From Gammaproteobacteria bacterium (GTDB taxonomy: Bacteria; Pseudomonadota; Gammaproteobacteria; SZUA-229), in NCBI GenBank assembly GCA_015488885.1, contig WFMW01000070.1, positions 28,427-92,426 on the forward strand: 64,000 bases of DNA. Reading direction: 5' to 3'. How positions within the stretch are numbered: the stretch's first letter is position 1; the number at the start of each line of letters is the position of its first letter. The notes beneath the pieces are model-generated. The model was not told the origin of the DNA, did no database searches, and saw nothing but the letters and a program-made list of their open reading frames with translations. Shown here piece by piece: positions 9,238 through 20,289 of this stretch. Both the position numbers and the translations under genes were made by a program.

Positions 9238-10365
9238 ATGAATTTTTATCCTGTTATCAGAAAATGCCTGTTTCTGTTTAATGCAGAAAAAACACATGTA
9301 TTATCATTAACACTGATGTCATTCATGCACCGTATTGGCCTGTTAGTACCGGGGCTGTATTTTCTTGGCTGTGGTCAAAAAAAGACGGGCCATAAGCGTC
9401 GCGTTAATCATTCTGTTGAAGTTATGGGTCTGTGTTTTGCTCATCCTGTTGGCCTGGCAGCCGGGCTGGATAAGGATGGTGAACATATTGCTGCACTGGA
9501 ACAATGCGGTTTCAGTTTTATTGAAATTGGTACGGTTACACCGTTGCCACAACCGGGAAATGCCAAACCGCGTTTATTCAGATTGCAGGCGGATCAGGCC
9601 ATTATTAACCGGATGGGTTTTAACAATAAAGGGGTTAAAGCCATGCTGGAACAGGTTAAACTTTACCGTAATCGACTGGATCATAAACGGCAGGATCAAA
9701 AAAAGCTGACGCATCGGGTCGCTTACCCATGTCTTATCGGTATCAATATTGGCAAGAATAAAATCACCCCACTGGAACATGCAGTGGATGATTATGTATT
9801 CTGTCTGCAACAGGTTTATGCTTATGCGGATTATGTCACGATCAATATATCCTCACCAAACACACCGGGCTTAAGAAAACTTCAGCATGGTGCAGGTCTG
9901 GTATCTTTACTTACTGAACTCAAGCAGCAACAGGCGGTTTTAGCCAGAAAGACCGGTCGCTATGTACCCCTGGTAGTAAAAATAGCCCCTGATCTGACGG
10001 ATGAGGATTTACAGACAATGGTACAGGTATTTATCGATACCGGCATGGATGGCATCATCTCAGGTAATACCACCTGTCAGCGACCGCCAACCCTGCTGGC
10101 TCAGGACCTGGTACAGCAGAGCGGTGGTCTGAGCGGGGCACCATTAACGCCGATTGCTGATAAAATTCTGCTCAGGCTGGTTGAGCTACTGCAGGGTAAA
10201 ATTCCGGTGATTGCCGCCGGAGGCATTATGACAGCTGAAGATGCCAGACGAAAATTACAGTTCGGTGCCTCACTGGTGCAGATCTATACGGGGTTTATCT
10301 ATAGTGGTCCGGCATTGGTCTCGCAATCAATTGATTTAGCAGGTAAAAAAAATAATATTGTTTGA
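9238..10365 (+). CDS. pyrD: Dihydroorotate dehydrogenase (quinone), class 2
   Basis: FMN enzyme on the inner membrane that oxidises dihydroorotate to orotate and passes electrons to quinone, the fourth step of pyrimidine synthesis. Motifs include GLAAGLDKDGEH, IEIGTVTPLPQPGN, NRMGFNN and NISSPNTPGLR with the serine base typical of class 2. The N-terminal amphipathic/hydrophobic region that binds membrane and quinone is present. At 375 residues it is about 40 longer than the E. coli enzyme, partly through a charged insert near residues 145-160 (DHKRQDQKKLTHR). It starts five bases after recJ, so the two are likely cotranscribed. Confidence 0.95.
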   Translation: MNFYPVIRKCLFLFNAEKTHVLSLTLMSFMHRIGLLVPGLYFLGCGQKKTGHKRRVNHSVEVMGLCFAHPVGLAAGLDKDGEHIAALEQCGFSFIEIGTVTPLPQPGNAKPRLFRLQADQAIINRMGFNNKGVKAMLEQVKLYRNRLDHKRQDQKKLTHRVAYPCLIGINIGKNKITPLEHAVDDYVFCLQQVYAYADYVTINISSPNTPGLRKLQHGAGLVSLLTELKQQQAVLARKTGRYVPLVVKIAPDLTDEDLQTMVQVFIDTGMDGIISGNTTCQRPPTLLAQDLVQQSGGLSGAPLTPIADKILLRLVELLQGKIPVIAAGGIMTAEDARRKLQFGASLVQIYTGFIYSGPALVSQSIDLAGKKNNIV

Positions 10366-10427
10366 GTAATAAATAGCAGGTATAAAAGCTGGATTACATA
10401 TCTAATTGGTGTGATCTGCTATAGTTT

Positions 10428-10443
10428 AACATCTATAGATGTT
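10428..10443. promoter_or_regulatory. 16-bp perfect palindrome upstream of the small membrane protein gene
   Basis: AACATCTATAGATGTT is a perfect palindrome 18 bases before the start at 10462. A possible -10 (TATAGT, 10420-10425) lies directly upstream but I find no good -35. It could be an operator; no regulator can be named. Confidence 0.3.
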
Positions 10444-10461
10444 ATTCGAGTAATCTGATTT

Positions 10462-10857
10462 ATGAGTGAACGCAGTTACCTTATTCTTGTTGGCGCAGTC
10501 ATTATAGTGGCTCTGTATTTTGTCCAGAATATTATTATTTATGGTTTATGTTTTTGGTTGATTGTTGAAGGTATGACGGATATACGCTTGACGACTTTAA
10601 TACAGAAGGCAAGACATATCACGATATCCGCAGGTTTAACCGTATTTAAACACCAGCAACGGTTTTCATTTGATGCATTTCGAGCCTGGCGTTTAACGGT
10701 TGCTTTCGTGTTGGGTAGCGCAATGCTTCTATTACAGAACTACAGTATGGATGTGCTCTGGTTTTTGCCATGGTTTATGGGGTTTGCTATTATGGGTGCG
10801 GGTGTCAGTGGGATTTGTCCAATGCTGCTTTTTTTGCGCTGGATCGGGTTTAGATAA
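10462..10857 (+). CDS. Small membrane protein, DUF2892-like
   Basis: A 131-residue protein with two hydrophobic N-terminal stretches (about residues 6-38) and two further helices in the C-terminal half. The C-terminal segment GVSGICPMLLFLRWIGF resembles the G-CP--- pattern of DUF2892 (YgaP-type) membrane domains. No enzymatic motif is seen. It starts 97 bases after pyrD and ends 11 bases before the GGDEF/EAL gene, so it may be cotranscribed with that gene. Function unknown. Confidence 0.6.
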   Translation: MSERSYLILVGAVIIVALYFVQNIIIYGLCFWLIVEGMTDIRLTTLIQKARHITISAGLTVFKHQQRFSFDAFRAWRLTVAFVLGSAMLLLQNYSMDVLWFLPWFMGFAIMGAGVSGICPMLLFLRWIGFR

Positions 10858-10868
10858 AGGATATCGAT

Positions 10869-13307
10869 ATGGAATTAGAGCAATTTGAAGAAAAACTACC
10901 TGCACGCATAACCGGCCTGGTTTTCTGGGGGCTGGTTTTTATAGGTTTACTGGCTGCTGTTATTTTTCTGCACAATATTGAAAAGGATGTCAAGCAGCGT
11001 AATTTAGTCAATTTACGCGTTTTAGCTTATGAAATTGAAAACATTATTGAACAACACCCACAGGCATCCGTGCTCGAAACAACCGCTAGTCGTTTAAGAC
11101 TGAAAATTCATTCACTTCAATCAATCATGAATTTTCATGCAGTTAAACTTTCTGAAAATAATAAAATATTATCTGTTGGCGTTATTAATAAGCAGGATAA
11201 TGTTTATACCGAACAGATTCATTATTACTCGCCCCATACAGCCCAATTACAGACAATACAGTTAAAACTCTATTGTCCTTCTGTGGCATCGACAATTGCC
11301 CGCATGCGTAAACAAATTCTGTTTTCAGTTGGTATCAGTGTTATTGTTTTCGGTTTCTTTCTACAGATGTTGTTACAGAGAATATTATCTACGCCGTTTC
11401 AAAAAATGGTAACCACTGCCAGCGCATTCTCACAGGGTGATGAGAATGCCCGATTTGATGATAAACGTCAGGATGAATTTGGCTATCTTGGCGGCTTTAT
11501 TAATAATGCCATTGATACGATTGTGGCGCATAAAAACCAGCTTCTGGCTGCGTTAAAACGGGTAGAGAAATCCGAACAGGCATTAAATGTACAGAAAGAA
11601 TATGCAGAAATAACCCTGCATTCAATTACTGATTCGGTGATTACCGTAGATCAACAGGAATCTATTTCATTTGTTAATCCGGCAACGGAATTACTGGTCG
11701 GAAAAACGGCAAATCAGCTGAAAGGTAAACCATTTAAGGATGTTTTCAATATTATTAATGAGAAAACATTGGTTGCATTTGATGATCCGATACATCAGTG
11801 TTTTGCAAGCCGACAGATCATTCATCTGCCAGAACATTCTTCTTTAATCATTAAAGATGGCAGTCTGGTTTCAGTAGAGGCCTCCATTGCACCGATGAAA
11901 TCAGAACATGATGATCTTATCGGAGCGGTGGTCGTTATTCAGGATGTAAGTCATACCCGGCGTTTAACCCGACAGTTATCCTATCAGGCAAGCCACGACC
12001 TGTTAACCGGTTTGTATAATCGCAGGAAGTTTGAAGAGCGCCTTGAGGAAATTTTACTTAATGTGGTCGAAAATGAGCGGTTTCATGCGCTTTTTTATAT
12101 GGATCTGGATAATTTTAAAATTGTTAATGATACCTGTGGTCACGTTGCGGGGGACGAATTATTAAAACAGTTGCCTGCATTATTTAATAATGTGTTACGC
12201 AGTGGTGATCTGATTGCCAGGCTGGGTGGCGATGAATTCGGGATTCTACTGGAGAACTGTAAATTACCGCAGGCAGTCATTATTGCCGATAAAATTCGTC
12301 AGACAATCAAAGACTACCGTTTTGTCTGGAATGATAAAACATTCGAAATAGGTATTAGTATTGGCGTTGTCGGCATAGACAGTAAACATTCCAGTATGGC
12401 CGAAATACTCAGTTCAGCAGATATTGCCTGTTATGCTGCTAAAGATTCAGGTAGAAATCGAGTGCATATTTTTGAATCAACAGATGAAGTTGTTTCTGAA
12501 CGTTTTGGGCAGATGCACTGGACGGCAAGAATATCAGACGCATTTGTCAATGATCGATTACGAATATTTCAGCAACCAATAATGTGTATTTCAGAGGAAG
12601 TTACTGATCACTATGAAATCCTGATACGGATGCTGGATGAAACCGGTGATATTATCCCCCCGGGGGCTTTTTTACCGGCAGCAGAACGTTATGGTTTAAT
12701 GCCGGATATCGATCGATGGGTGATTGCAGAAGCTTTTAAATACATGGCGAGTAAAGGCAGGGGTGGTAAGAATATTGCTGAACAGATTACCAGTACAGAC
12801 GGAATAATTACCATCAATCTTTCAGGTGACTCAATCAATGATGATTCGCTGTTAGACTTTATTCTACAGCAGAAAACGCTTTACAATATATCGTTATCCA
12901 ATATCTGTTTTGAAGTTACTGAAACGGTCGCGATCAGTAATTTAACCAAAGCCACATCTTTTATCAATGCATTAAAGCAACATGGCTGTAAATTTGCCCT
13001 CGATGATTTTGGCAGCGGCCTCAGCTCGTTTACCTATTTAAAAACCTTACCGGTTGACTATCTTAAGATTGATGGTAGTTTTGTCCGTGGTGTTGCGATA
13101 GATGAAGTGGATCGTGCCATGGTAGAGTCCATCCATCAAGTAGGTAAAGCCATGAATCTAAAAACGATTGCTGAACAGGTTGAAGATGAAGCAACATTAT
13201 CTGTGTTAAAAGAAATTGGTATAGATTATGTTCAGGGTTACCTTATAGGAAAACCCCAGATGCTTGAGGCTGAGAATGAGTGTTTGTCATTATCGCATTA
13301 TGGATAA
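10869..13307 (+). CDS. Membrane GGDEF/EAL protein: diguanylate cyclase / c-di-GMP phosphodiesterase
   Basis: An 812-residue bis-(3'-5')-cyclic-di-GMP enzyme. Order: TM1 (about 15-37), a periplasmic sensor region, TM2 (about 148-172), HAMP (about 170-225), PAS (about 245-360), GGDEF (about 375-535), EAL (about 550-800). The cyclase site is intact (RLGGDEFGIL), with an inhibitory RxxD (RSGD) five residues before it. The phosphodiesterase site has YEILIRM, that is E-I-L instead of E-A-L, but the other metal and catalytic motifs (NLSG, ETVA, DDFGSG, YLKIDG, EQVED) are all present. Both activities are therefore possible. The periplasmic ligand is unknown. Lifestyle or biofilm control is inferred from the family only. 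Confidence 0.92.
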   Translation: MELEQFEEKLPARITGLVFWGLVFIGLLAAVIFLHNIEKDVKQRNLVNLRVLAYEIENIIEQHPQASVLETTASRLRLKIHSLQSIMNFHAVKLSENNKILSVGVINKQDNVYTEQIHYYSPHTAQLQTIQLKLYCPSVASTIARMRKQILFSVGISVIVFGFFLQMLLQRILSTPFQKMVTTASAFSQGDENARFDDKRQDEFGYLGGFINNAIDTIVAHKNQLLAALKRVEKSEQALNVQKEYAEITLHSITDSVITVDQQESISFVNPATELLVGKTANQLKGKPFKDVFNIINEKTLVAFDDPIHQCFASRQIIHLPEHSSLIIKDGSLVSVEASIAPMKSEHDDLIGAVVVIQDVSHTRRLTRQLSYQASHDLLTGLYNRRKFEERLEEILLNVVENERFHALFYMDLDNFKIVNDTCGHVAGDELLKQLPALFNNVLRSGDLIARLGGDEFGILLENCKLPQAVIIADKIRQTIKDYRFVWNDKTFEIGISIGVVGIDSKHSSMAEILSSADIACYAAKDSGRNRVHIFESTDEVVSERFGQMHWTARISDAFVNDRLRIFQQPIMCISEEVTDHYEILIRMLDETGDIIPPGAFLPAAERYGLMPDIDRWVIAEAFKYMASKGRGGKNIAEQITSTDGIITINLSGDSINDDSLLDFILQQKTLYNISLSNICFEVTETVAISNLTKATSFINALKQHGCKFALDDFGSGLSSFTYLKTLPVDYLKIDGSFVRGVAIDEVDRAMVESIHQVGKAMNLKTIAEQVEDEATLSVLKEIGIDYVQGYLIGKPQMLEAENECLSLSHYG

Positions 13308-13370
13308 CAGCTCTATCTTATTCAGAGCATCAGGAAATATCGGTCATCTTATTTCAGTCTTATTTCAAAT

Positions 13371-13523
13371 GCAACGACTCAGCGAGTAGTCAAATATAAT
13401 TGTAACTGCTCAGATTGCCGCTGAAATTCAACAGATCAAGGCTAAAAAATGTGAGTTTACAAGTGTAAATGTCCATTTTTCAACGCATAGCTGGTGGATT
13501 TTAGCGGTTAGCTGAGTCGTTGC
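13371..13523. mobile_element. MITE-like palindromic element (copy A) with 8-bp target duplication
   Basis: A 153-bp non-coding element. Its ends are perfect 13-bp inverted repeats: GCAACGACTCAGC (13371-13383) and GCTGAGTCGTTGC (13511-13523). Directly outside both ends lies the same 8-bp sequence TTTCAAAT (13363-13370 and 13524-13531), a target-site duplication. Inside, the arms remain complementary in long stretches (for example CCGCTgAAAT against its partner) around a near-palindromic centre at about 13456-13470 (TTTACAAGTGTAAAT), so the whole element can fold as one long hairpin. It inserted at the 3' end of purB: the right target copy contains that gene's stop codon. It has no coding capacity, so any transposition would need a transposase encoded elsewhere. 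Confidence 0.85.
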
Positions 13524-13525
13524 TT

Positions 13526-15031
<1,506 letters not shown>

Positions 15032-15034
<3 letters not shown>

Positions 15035-16417
15035 ACTGAATACAGAATAGAAAAAGACAGTATGGGTGAACTGGAAGTACCTGCCGATGCCATGTATGGT
15101 GCCCAGACGCAACGTGCTGTGAATAATTTTCCGGTTAGCGGGCTGGCTATGCCGACACCATTTATTCATGCATTAGGGCGGGTAAAATGTGCCTGCGCAC
15201 GAGCTAACCACAAGCTTGGTCTGCTTGATAAAGACCGGGCAACAGCGATCGAGTCAGTGTGTGAACGCATAATCCATGGCGAGCTGGATACGCAGTTTCC
15301 GATTGATGTCTTTCAGACCGGCTCAGCGACCAGTACCAATATGAATGCCAATGAAGTAATTGCTCATCTTGCAACACAGCAACTGGCGGGACAATCGGTT
15401 CATCCCAATGATCATGTTAATATGAGCCAGAGTTCCAACGATGTCATTCCTACAGCTATTCATGTGTCAGCCAGTATTGTCTGCACACAGCAATTATTGC
15501 CTGCACTGGCGCATTTACAGCAGGTTATCGAACAGCGAGAAGAAGAACTGGCAACAGTGATAACCACCGGTCGTACCCATCTAATGGATGCGACGCCGGT
15601 GAGTCTGGGGCAGGAGCTATCCGGTTGGGCGGCGCAGATAAACCATAGTAGCAGGCGTATTCAGGCAATGTTGCCGGGCTTGCAGCAACTGGCCATTGGT
15701 GGCACGGCGGTGGGTACAGGAATCAACGCGGATGTGCGTTTTGGCGATGAGGTTGCCATTGCCTTAAGCGCGGGTAGCGGGATAGCCTTTTCTACTGCGG
15801 ATAATTATTTTGAGGCCTTGAGTTCACAGGATGCGGCCGTTGCCTTAAGCGGGCAGTTAAAAACGCTGGCAGTCAGCTTGATGAAAATTGCCAATGACTG
15901 CCGCTGGATGAACAGTGGTCCAATGGCTGGCATTGGTGAAATTGCACTGCCGACTTTGCAGCCAGGTAGCAGTATTATGCCGGGCAAAGTCAATCCGGTT
16001 ATTCCTGAATCGGTCGCCATGGTGTGCGCGCAGGTGATCGGCAATGATACGGCTATTACCCTTGCCGGGCAGTCGGGTAATTTTCAGTTAAACGTCATGT
16101 TGCCACTGGTTGCCCACAATTTATTACAGAGCCTGGTTATTTTATCGAATGCGTCGCTGATTCTGGCAGACAAGGCGATTGCCGGGTTTAAAGTCCAACG
16201 GCAGACTATTACCGCAACGCTGTCCAGAAACCCGATACTGGTCACCGCGTTAAATCGGGTTATCGGTTATGAGCTGGGGGCGAAGATTGCCAAAACCGCT
16301 TATGCTGAAAACCGTGCAGTGATTGATGTGGCAATGGAATTAACCAACTTAAAAGAAGCAGAACTGAAAAAACTGCTTGATCCAGCGCAGCTGATCAAGG
16401 GTGGTGTGGCGCATTAA
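15032..16417 (+). CDS. fumC: Fumarate hydratase, class II
   Basis: Iron-independent TCA-cycle enzyme interconverting fumarate and malate. It is 461 residues long, as expected. Motifs: TGSATSTNMNANEV, SQSSNDVIPTA, GRTHLMDATPV (catalytic histidine region) and the signature GSSIMPGKVNPVIPE. The start at 15032 lies in an A+T-rich tandem repeat without a clear ribosome site. Its stop overlaps the stop of the convergent mltD by four bases (16414-16417), leaving no room for a terminator between them. As an oxygen-stable fumarase it does not depend on Fe-S assembly. Confidence 0.95.
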
Positions 16418-18258
16418 CTCGATTGTCTGCTTACATCAATATAGACTTTTAACCGTTGACCAGGCTGTAGATATTTACCTTTCAGCCGGTTCCAGCGATG
16501 CAGATCTTTAATTCTCACATTATAGCGACTGGCAATACGTGAGAGTGAGTCGCCTGATTTCACCGTATAGGAAATCGACCGGATATACATGGGTTTACTA
16601 TATCTCGACTGGGTAGATAAAACCGGTCTACTTGAAAGTTTATGTTTTGTGTGATGCCTGCCATGCTTGTTTAACCAGATAACCAGTGTGTGCCCCGGTT
16701 TTAATATGTCATGGGTTGACATGCCATTCCATCTGGCCAGTTGGTGCATATTGACGTGAAACTTGCGTGCGATAGTCCAGAAACTTTCATTTGATTTGAC
16801 CGTATGTTTAATGCGTTGTGCATGACGATGGCCACTGGACTGTAAGGTTCTTAAGCGTTCACGGGCACTGAGGGCATAATCTGAGCGATGGCGACTGGCA
16901 ACAGGAATTAACAGATATTTACCTGCACGAATATATTTTCTGTGAAGATGATTCACTTTACGTAAATGTCGAACCGAGGTTTCATACTTCACTGCCAGCA
17001 CACTCAGCGATTCACCCGATTTAATTTTGTGGCGGATCCATTTTAAATGTTTATCTGCGGGCAGGCTGGCATAATTTTGTTTAAAGGTTTTCGCGGCCTG
17101 TGCAGGCAGAATAAATGTATAGGGGCCATCAGGATCAGTAGCCCAACGATTAAATGCCGGATTATAACGGTACAGATCATTGAGTTTTATATCGGCCAGT
17201 TTTGCTGCCAGTGCCAGGTCAATCTGGGCGTGAGTTTTAACCTGGACAAAACCGGGAGCATTGGCGATGTAACGTAAACGGATATGATATTTTTCAGGCT
17301 GTTCAATAATGGCTTTTAAAGCCAGTAATTTCGGGACATACGCTCTGGTTTCATCAGGCAGCTTTAAATGCCAGAAATCAGTCGGGCGGTGCAGGCGTTT
17401 ATTACGGCGGATAGCGCGTTTTACTGTGCCGGAACCTGAGTTATAGGCGGCGAGAGCCAGTAGCCAGTCACCTTTAAAAATTTTATTTAAATTACTTAAG
17501 TAATTAAGTGCTGCCTGGGTGGAAGCATGAATATCTCGCCGTCCATCATACCACCAGTTCTGTTTCAAACCATATAAACGTCCGGTGGAAGGAATAAATT
17601 GCCAGATTCCTGCGGCTCGCCCCTGTGAGTAGGCAAAGGGCTGATAGGCACTTTCAACAATGGGCAAAAGTACCAGTTCTGTGGGTAAACCTCGTTTTTC
17701 AGTTTCCTGCGTAATATAATATAAAAAGGGATCAGCCCGTTTCATTACCCGACCCAGATAGTTGTCATGTCGGCTAAACCAGGCAATTTCACTTTTCAAA
17801 GCGGGATGGGTAATATCGTCAGGTAGTTCAAAACCAGCTCGTATACGCGGCCAGATATTATCATTTCGAGTAACAGGCGTAGGCTGGTCATTGGCAATGG
17901 ATTCGACAGTGCTGTTCTTATCTATCTCAGAAGTAGCTGGATGGCTCGTTTCAGGTAGTTTGTCATCAGCGTTCACCGGGGTTATAACGATAGCGTCGTG
18001 ATTCAGGCATTCTGCCTGTATTTGACTGCTTAATGCTGGTTGCGCTGGTGTTTTGTTAATATCTGTCTGATTAAGTATTACAGCAGTGTTATTTTGCGTT
18101 AAAGTGTCCTGATTATCGGGTTTCTGGTTGGCGCAGGCACTGAGAAAAATGGACATAAACAGGCACAGGTATAAATAGTAAAGATTAATCCTACGTTGGG
18201 GATAATCAGTATAACGGTTAGAAACAGGTTGGAATATATTTGGCAAAATAAATTTCAT
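16414..18258 (-). CDS. mltD: Membrane-bound lytic murein transglycosylase D with three LysM repeats
   Basis: Lipoprotein that cleaves peptidoglycan glycan strands to 1,6-anhydro products. The N terminus has a hydrophobic stretch ending in the lipobox LSAC (about residue 42). A low-complexity linker follows, then the SLT domain (about 140-290) with the catalytic glutamate in LPIVESAYQP and the motif AGIWQFIPSTGRLYG. The C-terminal third has three LysM peptidoglycan-binding repeats at about 390-435, 467-510 and 565-608. At 614 residues it is longer than E. coli MltD (452) because of the linker and the third repeat. Convergent overlap with fumC; divergent from rnhA. Confidence 0.93.
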   Translation of the reverse strand: MKFILPNIFQPVSNRYTDYPQRRINLYYLYLCLFMSIFLSACANQKPDNQDTLTQNNTAVILNQTDINKTPAQPALSSQIQAECLNHDAIVITPVNADDKLPETSHPATSEIDKNSTVESIANDQPTPVTRNDNIWPRIRAGFELPDDITHPALKSEIAWFSRHDNYLGRVMKRADPFLYYITQETEKRGLPTELVLLPIVESAYQPFAYSQGRAAGIWQFIPSTGRLYGLKQNWWYDGRRDIHASTQAALNYLSNLNKIFKGDWLLALAAYNSGSGTVKRAIRRNKRLHRPTDFWHLKLPDETRAYVPKLLALKAIIEQPEKYHIRLRYIANAPGFVQVKTHAQIDLALAAKLADIKLNDLYRYNPAFNRWATDPDGPYTFILPAQAAKTFKQNYASLPADKHLKWIRHKIKSGESLSVLAVKYETSVRHLRKVNHLHRKYIRAGKYLLIPVASRHRSDYALSARERLRTLQSSGHRHAQRIKHTVKSNESFWTIARKFHVNMHQLARWNGMSTHDILKPGHTLVIWLNKHGRHHTKHKLSSRPVLSTQSRYSKPMYIRSISYTVKSGDSLSRIASRYNVRIKDLHRWNRLKGKYLQPGQRLKVYIDVSRQSS

Positions 18259-18444
18259 CAGTGATACAGGGTATATTTGTGAAGCTATTCTATGGTTATA
18301 TAATAGGTGTTAAAAATCAAATTAACCTGAATATGTTCAAAATGGGTTGATGTTATTTTAATGCAAATTTAAACGGGCCGATACGACCAGATGCATCTAA
18401 ATAACTAGAAAGTGACCTTTGTACAATAATATTTATCAATAAAA

Positions 18445-18921
18445 ATGACTAAACCCCAGAAACTTGTAAAATCATTTTCAAACGTTGAAATTTATACGGA
18501 TGGTGCCTGTCGAGGTAACCCGGGGCCAGGTGGCTGGGGTGCCAGTTTGCGTTTTAATGGGCATCGTAAAGATTTATACGGGGCTGAGGCTGAAACAACC
18601 AATAACCGTATGGAACTTATGGCAGTGATACAGGGCTTAAATTCATTGAGCAGGTCTTGCTCCGTACGAATATATACTGATTCTAAGTATGTGCTCAATG
18701 GTGTTACCCAATGGTTATCCAACTGGAAAAAAAATGGCTGGAAAACAGCAGCTAGAAAACCAGTGAAAAATGTACAGTTATGGCAGCAACTGGATGCCGC
18801 TTTAGAAAAGCATCAGGTGGACTGGAAATGGGTAAAAGGCCATTCAGGTGACGAAGGAAATGAATGCGCGGATGCGTTGGCTAATCAGGGTATTGATGAA
18901 ATGTTGAGTGAAAAATCATGA
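18445..18921 (+). CDS. rnhA: Ribonuclease HI
   Basis: Degrades the RNA strand of RNA-DNA hybrids during Okazaki-fragment processing and R-loop removal. The catalytic acids are in place: D19 ([17 protein letters not shown]), E57 ([10 protein letters not shown]), D79 (YTDSKYV), and the C-terminal histidine loop [15 protein letters not shown]. Length 158 residues is normal. Its TGA overlaps the dnaQ start by four bases, so the two are translationally coupled; in E. coli these genes are neighbours but divergent. Confidence 0.96.
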   Translation: MTKPQKLVKSFSNVEIYTDGACRGNPGPGGWGASLRFNGHRKDLYGAEAETTNNRMELMAVIQGLNSLSRSCSVRIYTDSKYVLNGVTQWLSNWKKNGWKTAARKPVKNVQLWQQLDAALEKHQVDWKWVKGHSGDEGNECADALANQGIDEMLSEKS

Positions 18922-19625
18922 CACGGCAAATTGTACTGGATACTGAAACCACCGGTCTGGATCCGGCACAGGGGCATAAGATAATAGAAATTGGTTGTGT
19001 CGAATTACTTAATCGACGCTTGACCGGGAATAATTATCACCAGTATTTACAGCCAGATCGTGAAATAGACGAAGGCGCACAGGCGGTGCATGGCATTTCG
19101 AATGAATTTCTGGCGGATAAACCTCGTTTCGCTGATATCGTGGCTGATTTTCTTGAATATGTGAACGAGGCTGAACTAATCATCCATAACGCCCCCTTTG
19201 ATGTGGGTTTTCTAGATGCAGAACTAAAGCAGATCGGGCCTGAGTATGGCAGTGTCAATACTTATTGCCGCATCACGGATACGCTGGTGATGGCCAGGAA
19301 AAAACGCCCGGGCAAGAAGAATAATCTCGATGTGCTGTGTAAGGAATACGAGGTCAATAATTCGCAACGTGATTTGCACGGCGCATTGCTTGATGCCGAA
19401 TTACTGGCTGAAGTCTATTTGCGCATGACTGGTGGGCAAAGCGCATTATTATTAGATAGCGAAGCCGTACAGAGCGGGCAGCAGGCAACAGCCAGCAATC
19501 AGCCCAGGCGACTATCAGCAGATCGGTCGGCACTGAAAATTGTGCACCCCAGTGAGGAAGAGTTGCTGGAACATCAGGCCTTTATCGAAAAAATGGGCGA
19601 GAAATGCCTATGGGGTCGGGAATAA
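18918..19625 (+). CDS. dnaQ: DNA polymerase III subunit epsilon (3'-5' proofreading exonuclease)
   Basis: Proofreading subunit of the replicative polymerase core. DEDDh exonuclease motifs: [11 protein letters not shown] (Exo I), [14 protein letters not shown] (Exo II) and [15 protein letters not shown] (Exo III histidine and aspartate). The C-terminal tail (about 175-235) corresponds to the polymerase alpha-binding region. Length 235 residues. The start overlaps the rnhA stop (ATGA), with no separate ribosome site needed. Confidence 0.95.
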   Translation: MTRQIVLDTETTGLDPAQGHKIIEIGCVELLNRRLTGNNYHQYLQPDREIDEGAQAVHGISNEFLADKPRFADIVADFLEYVNEAELIIHNAPFDVGFLDAELKQIGPEYGSVNTYCRITDTLVMARKKRPGKKNNLDVLCKEYEVNNSQRDLHGALLDAELLAEVYLRMTGGQSALLLDSEAVQSGQQATASNQPRRLSADRSALKIVHPSEEELLEHQAFIEKMGEKCLWGRE

Positions 19626-19646
19626 AGGCATTCCATAAATTTTCTA

Positions 19647-20126
19647 TTAACGAATTTTTAACATACGGGATTTTTCACGATTCCATTCGCGTTCTTTAAT
19701 GGCAGCGCGTTTATCGTGTTCTTTTTTGCCTTTGGCAAGGCCGATATCCATCTTGACACGGCCTTTTTTGTTCCAGTATAAAGCCAGCGGTACCAGCGTA
19801 TAACCTTTGCGCTCAATCTGACCGATAAGACGGTCGATTTCCAGCCGGTGCAGTAATAATTTACGGCTGCGGGTTGGTGAGGCAAAGATATGTGTTGACG
19901 TGCTTATCAGTGGGGTAATGGTACCACCTACCCATTCAAGTTCCCCGTCTTTTACCATCACATAACTGTCATCAATCTGCACTTTACCCGCACGCAGACT
20001 TTTTACTTCCCAGCCTTCCAGTACCAGACCGGTTTCATAATTCGATTCAATGCTGTAGTCAAAGCGGGCACGGCGATTGCGGGCAATCGTATTATCATTG
20101 GATTTTTTTCTGGATTGTTTTGCCAT
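19647..20126 (-). CDS. smpB: SsrA-binding protein SmpB
   Basis: Binds tmRNA and carries it to stalled ribosomes for trans-translation. The 159-residue sequence begins after a short basic leader with IARNRRARFDYSIE, contains GLVLEGWEVKSLRAGKVQ, and ends in the basic tail KKEHDKRAAIKEREWNREK that enters the mRNA channel. The tmRNA gene itself is not in the window. RNase R, which works in the same pathway, is encoded at 2972. It converges on dnaQ with a 21-base gap. Confidence 0.96.
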   Translation of the reverse strand: MAKQSRKKSNDNTIARNRRARFDYSIESNYETGLVLEGWEVKSLRAGKVQIDDSYVMVKDGELEWVGGTITPLISTSTHIFASPTRSRKLLLHRLEIDRLIGQIERKGYTLVPLALYWNKKGRVKMDIGLAKGKKEHDKRAAIKEREWNREKSRMLKIR

Positions 20127-20289
20127 AAAGTCGATTCCTGCCTGCCTTCAGAAGGTCTGCAAGTATAGATTATGCATTAAAAGCTGTCATTTATTATTCA
20201 TAAACATGAATAAATTATCCATTTTGCTATTGAGTCATGCCGCTAAATTGTTGAAAATGCCTCTTTGATTATTTTCTCCCTGGATTTTT

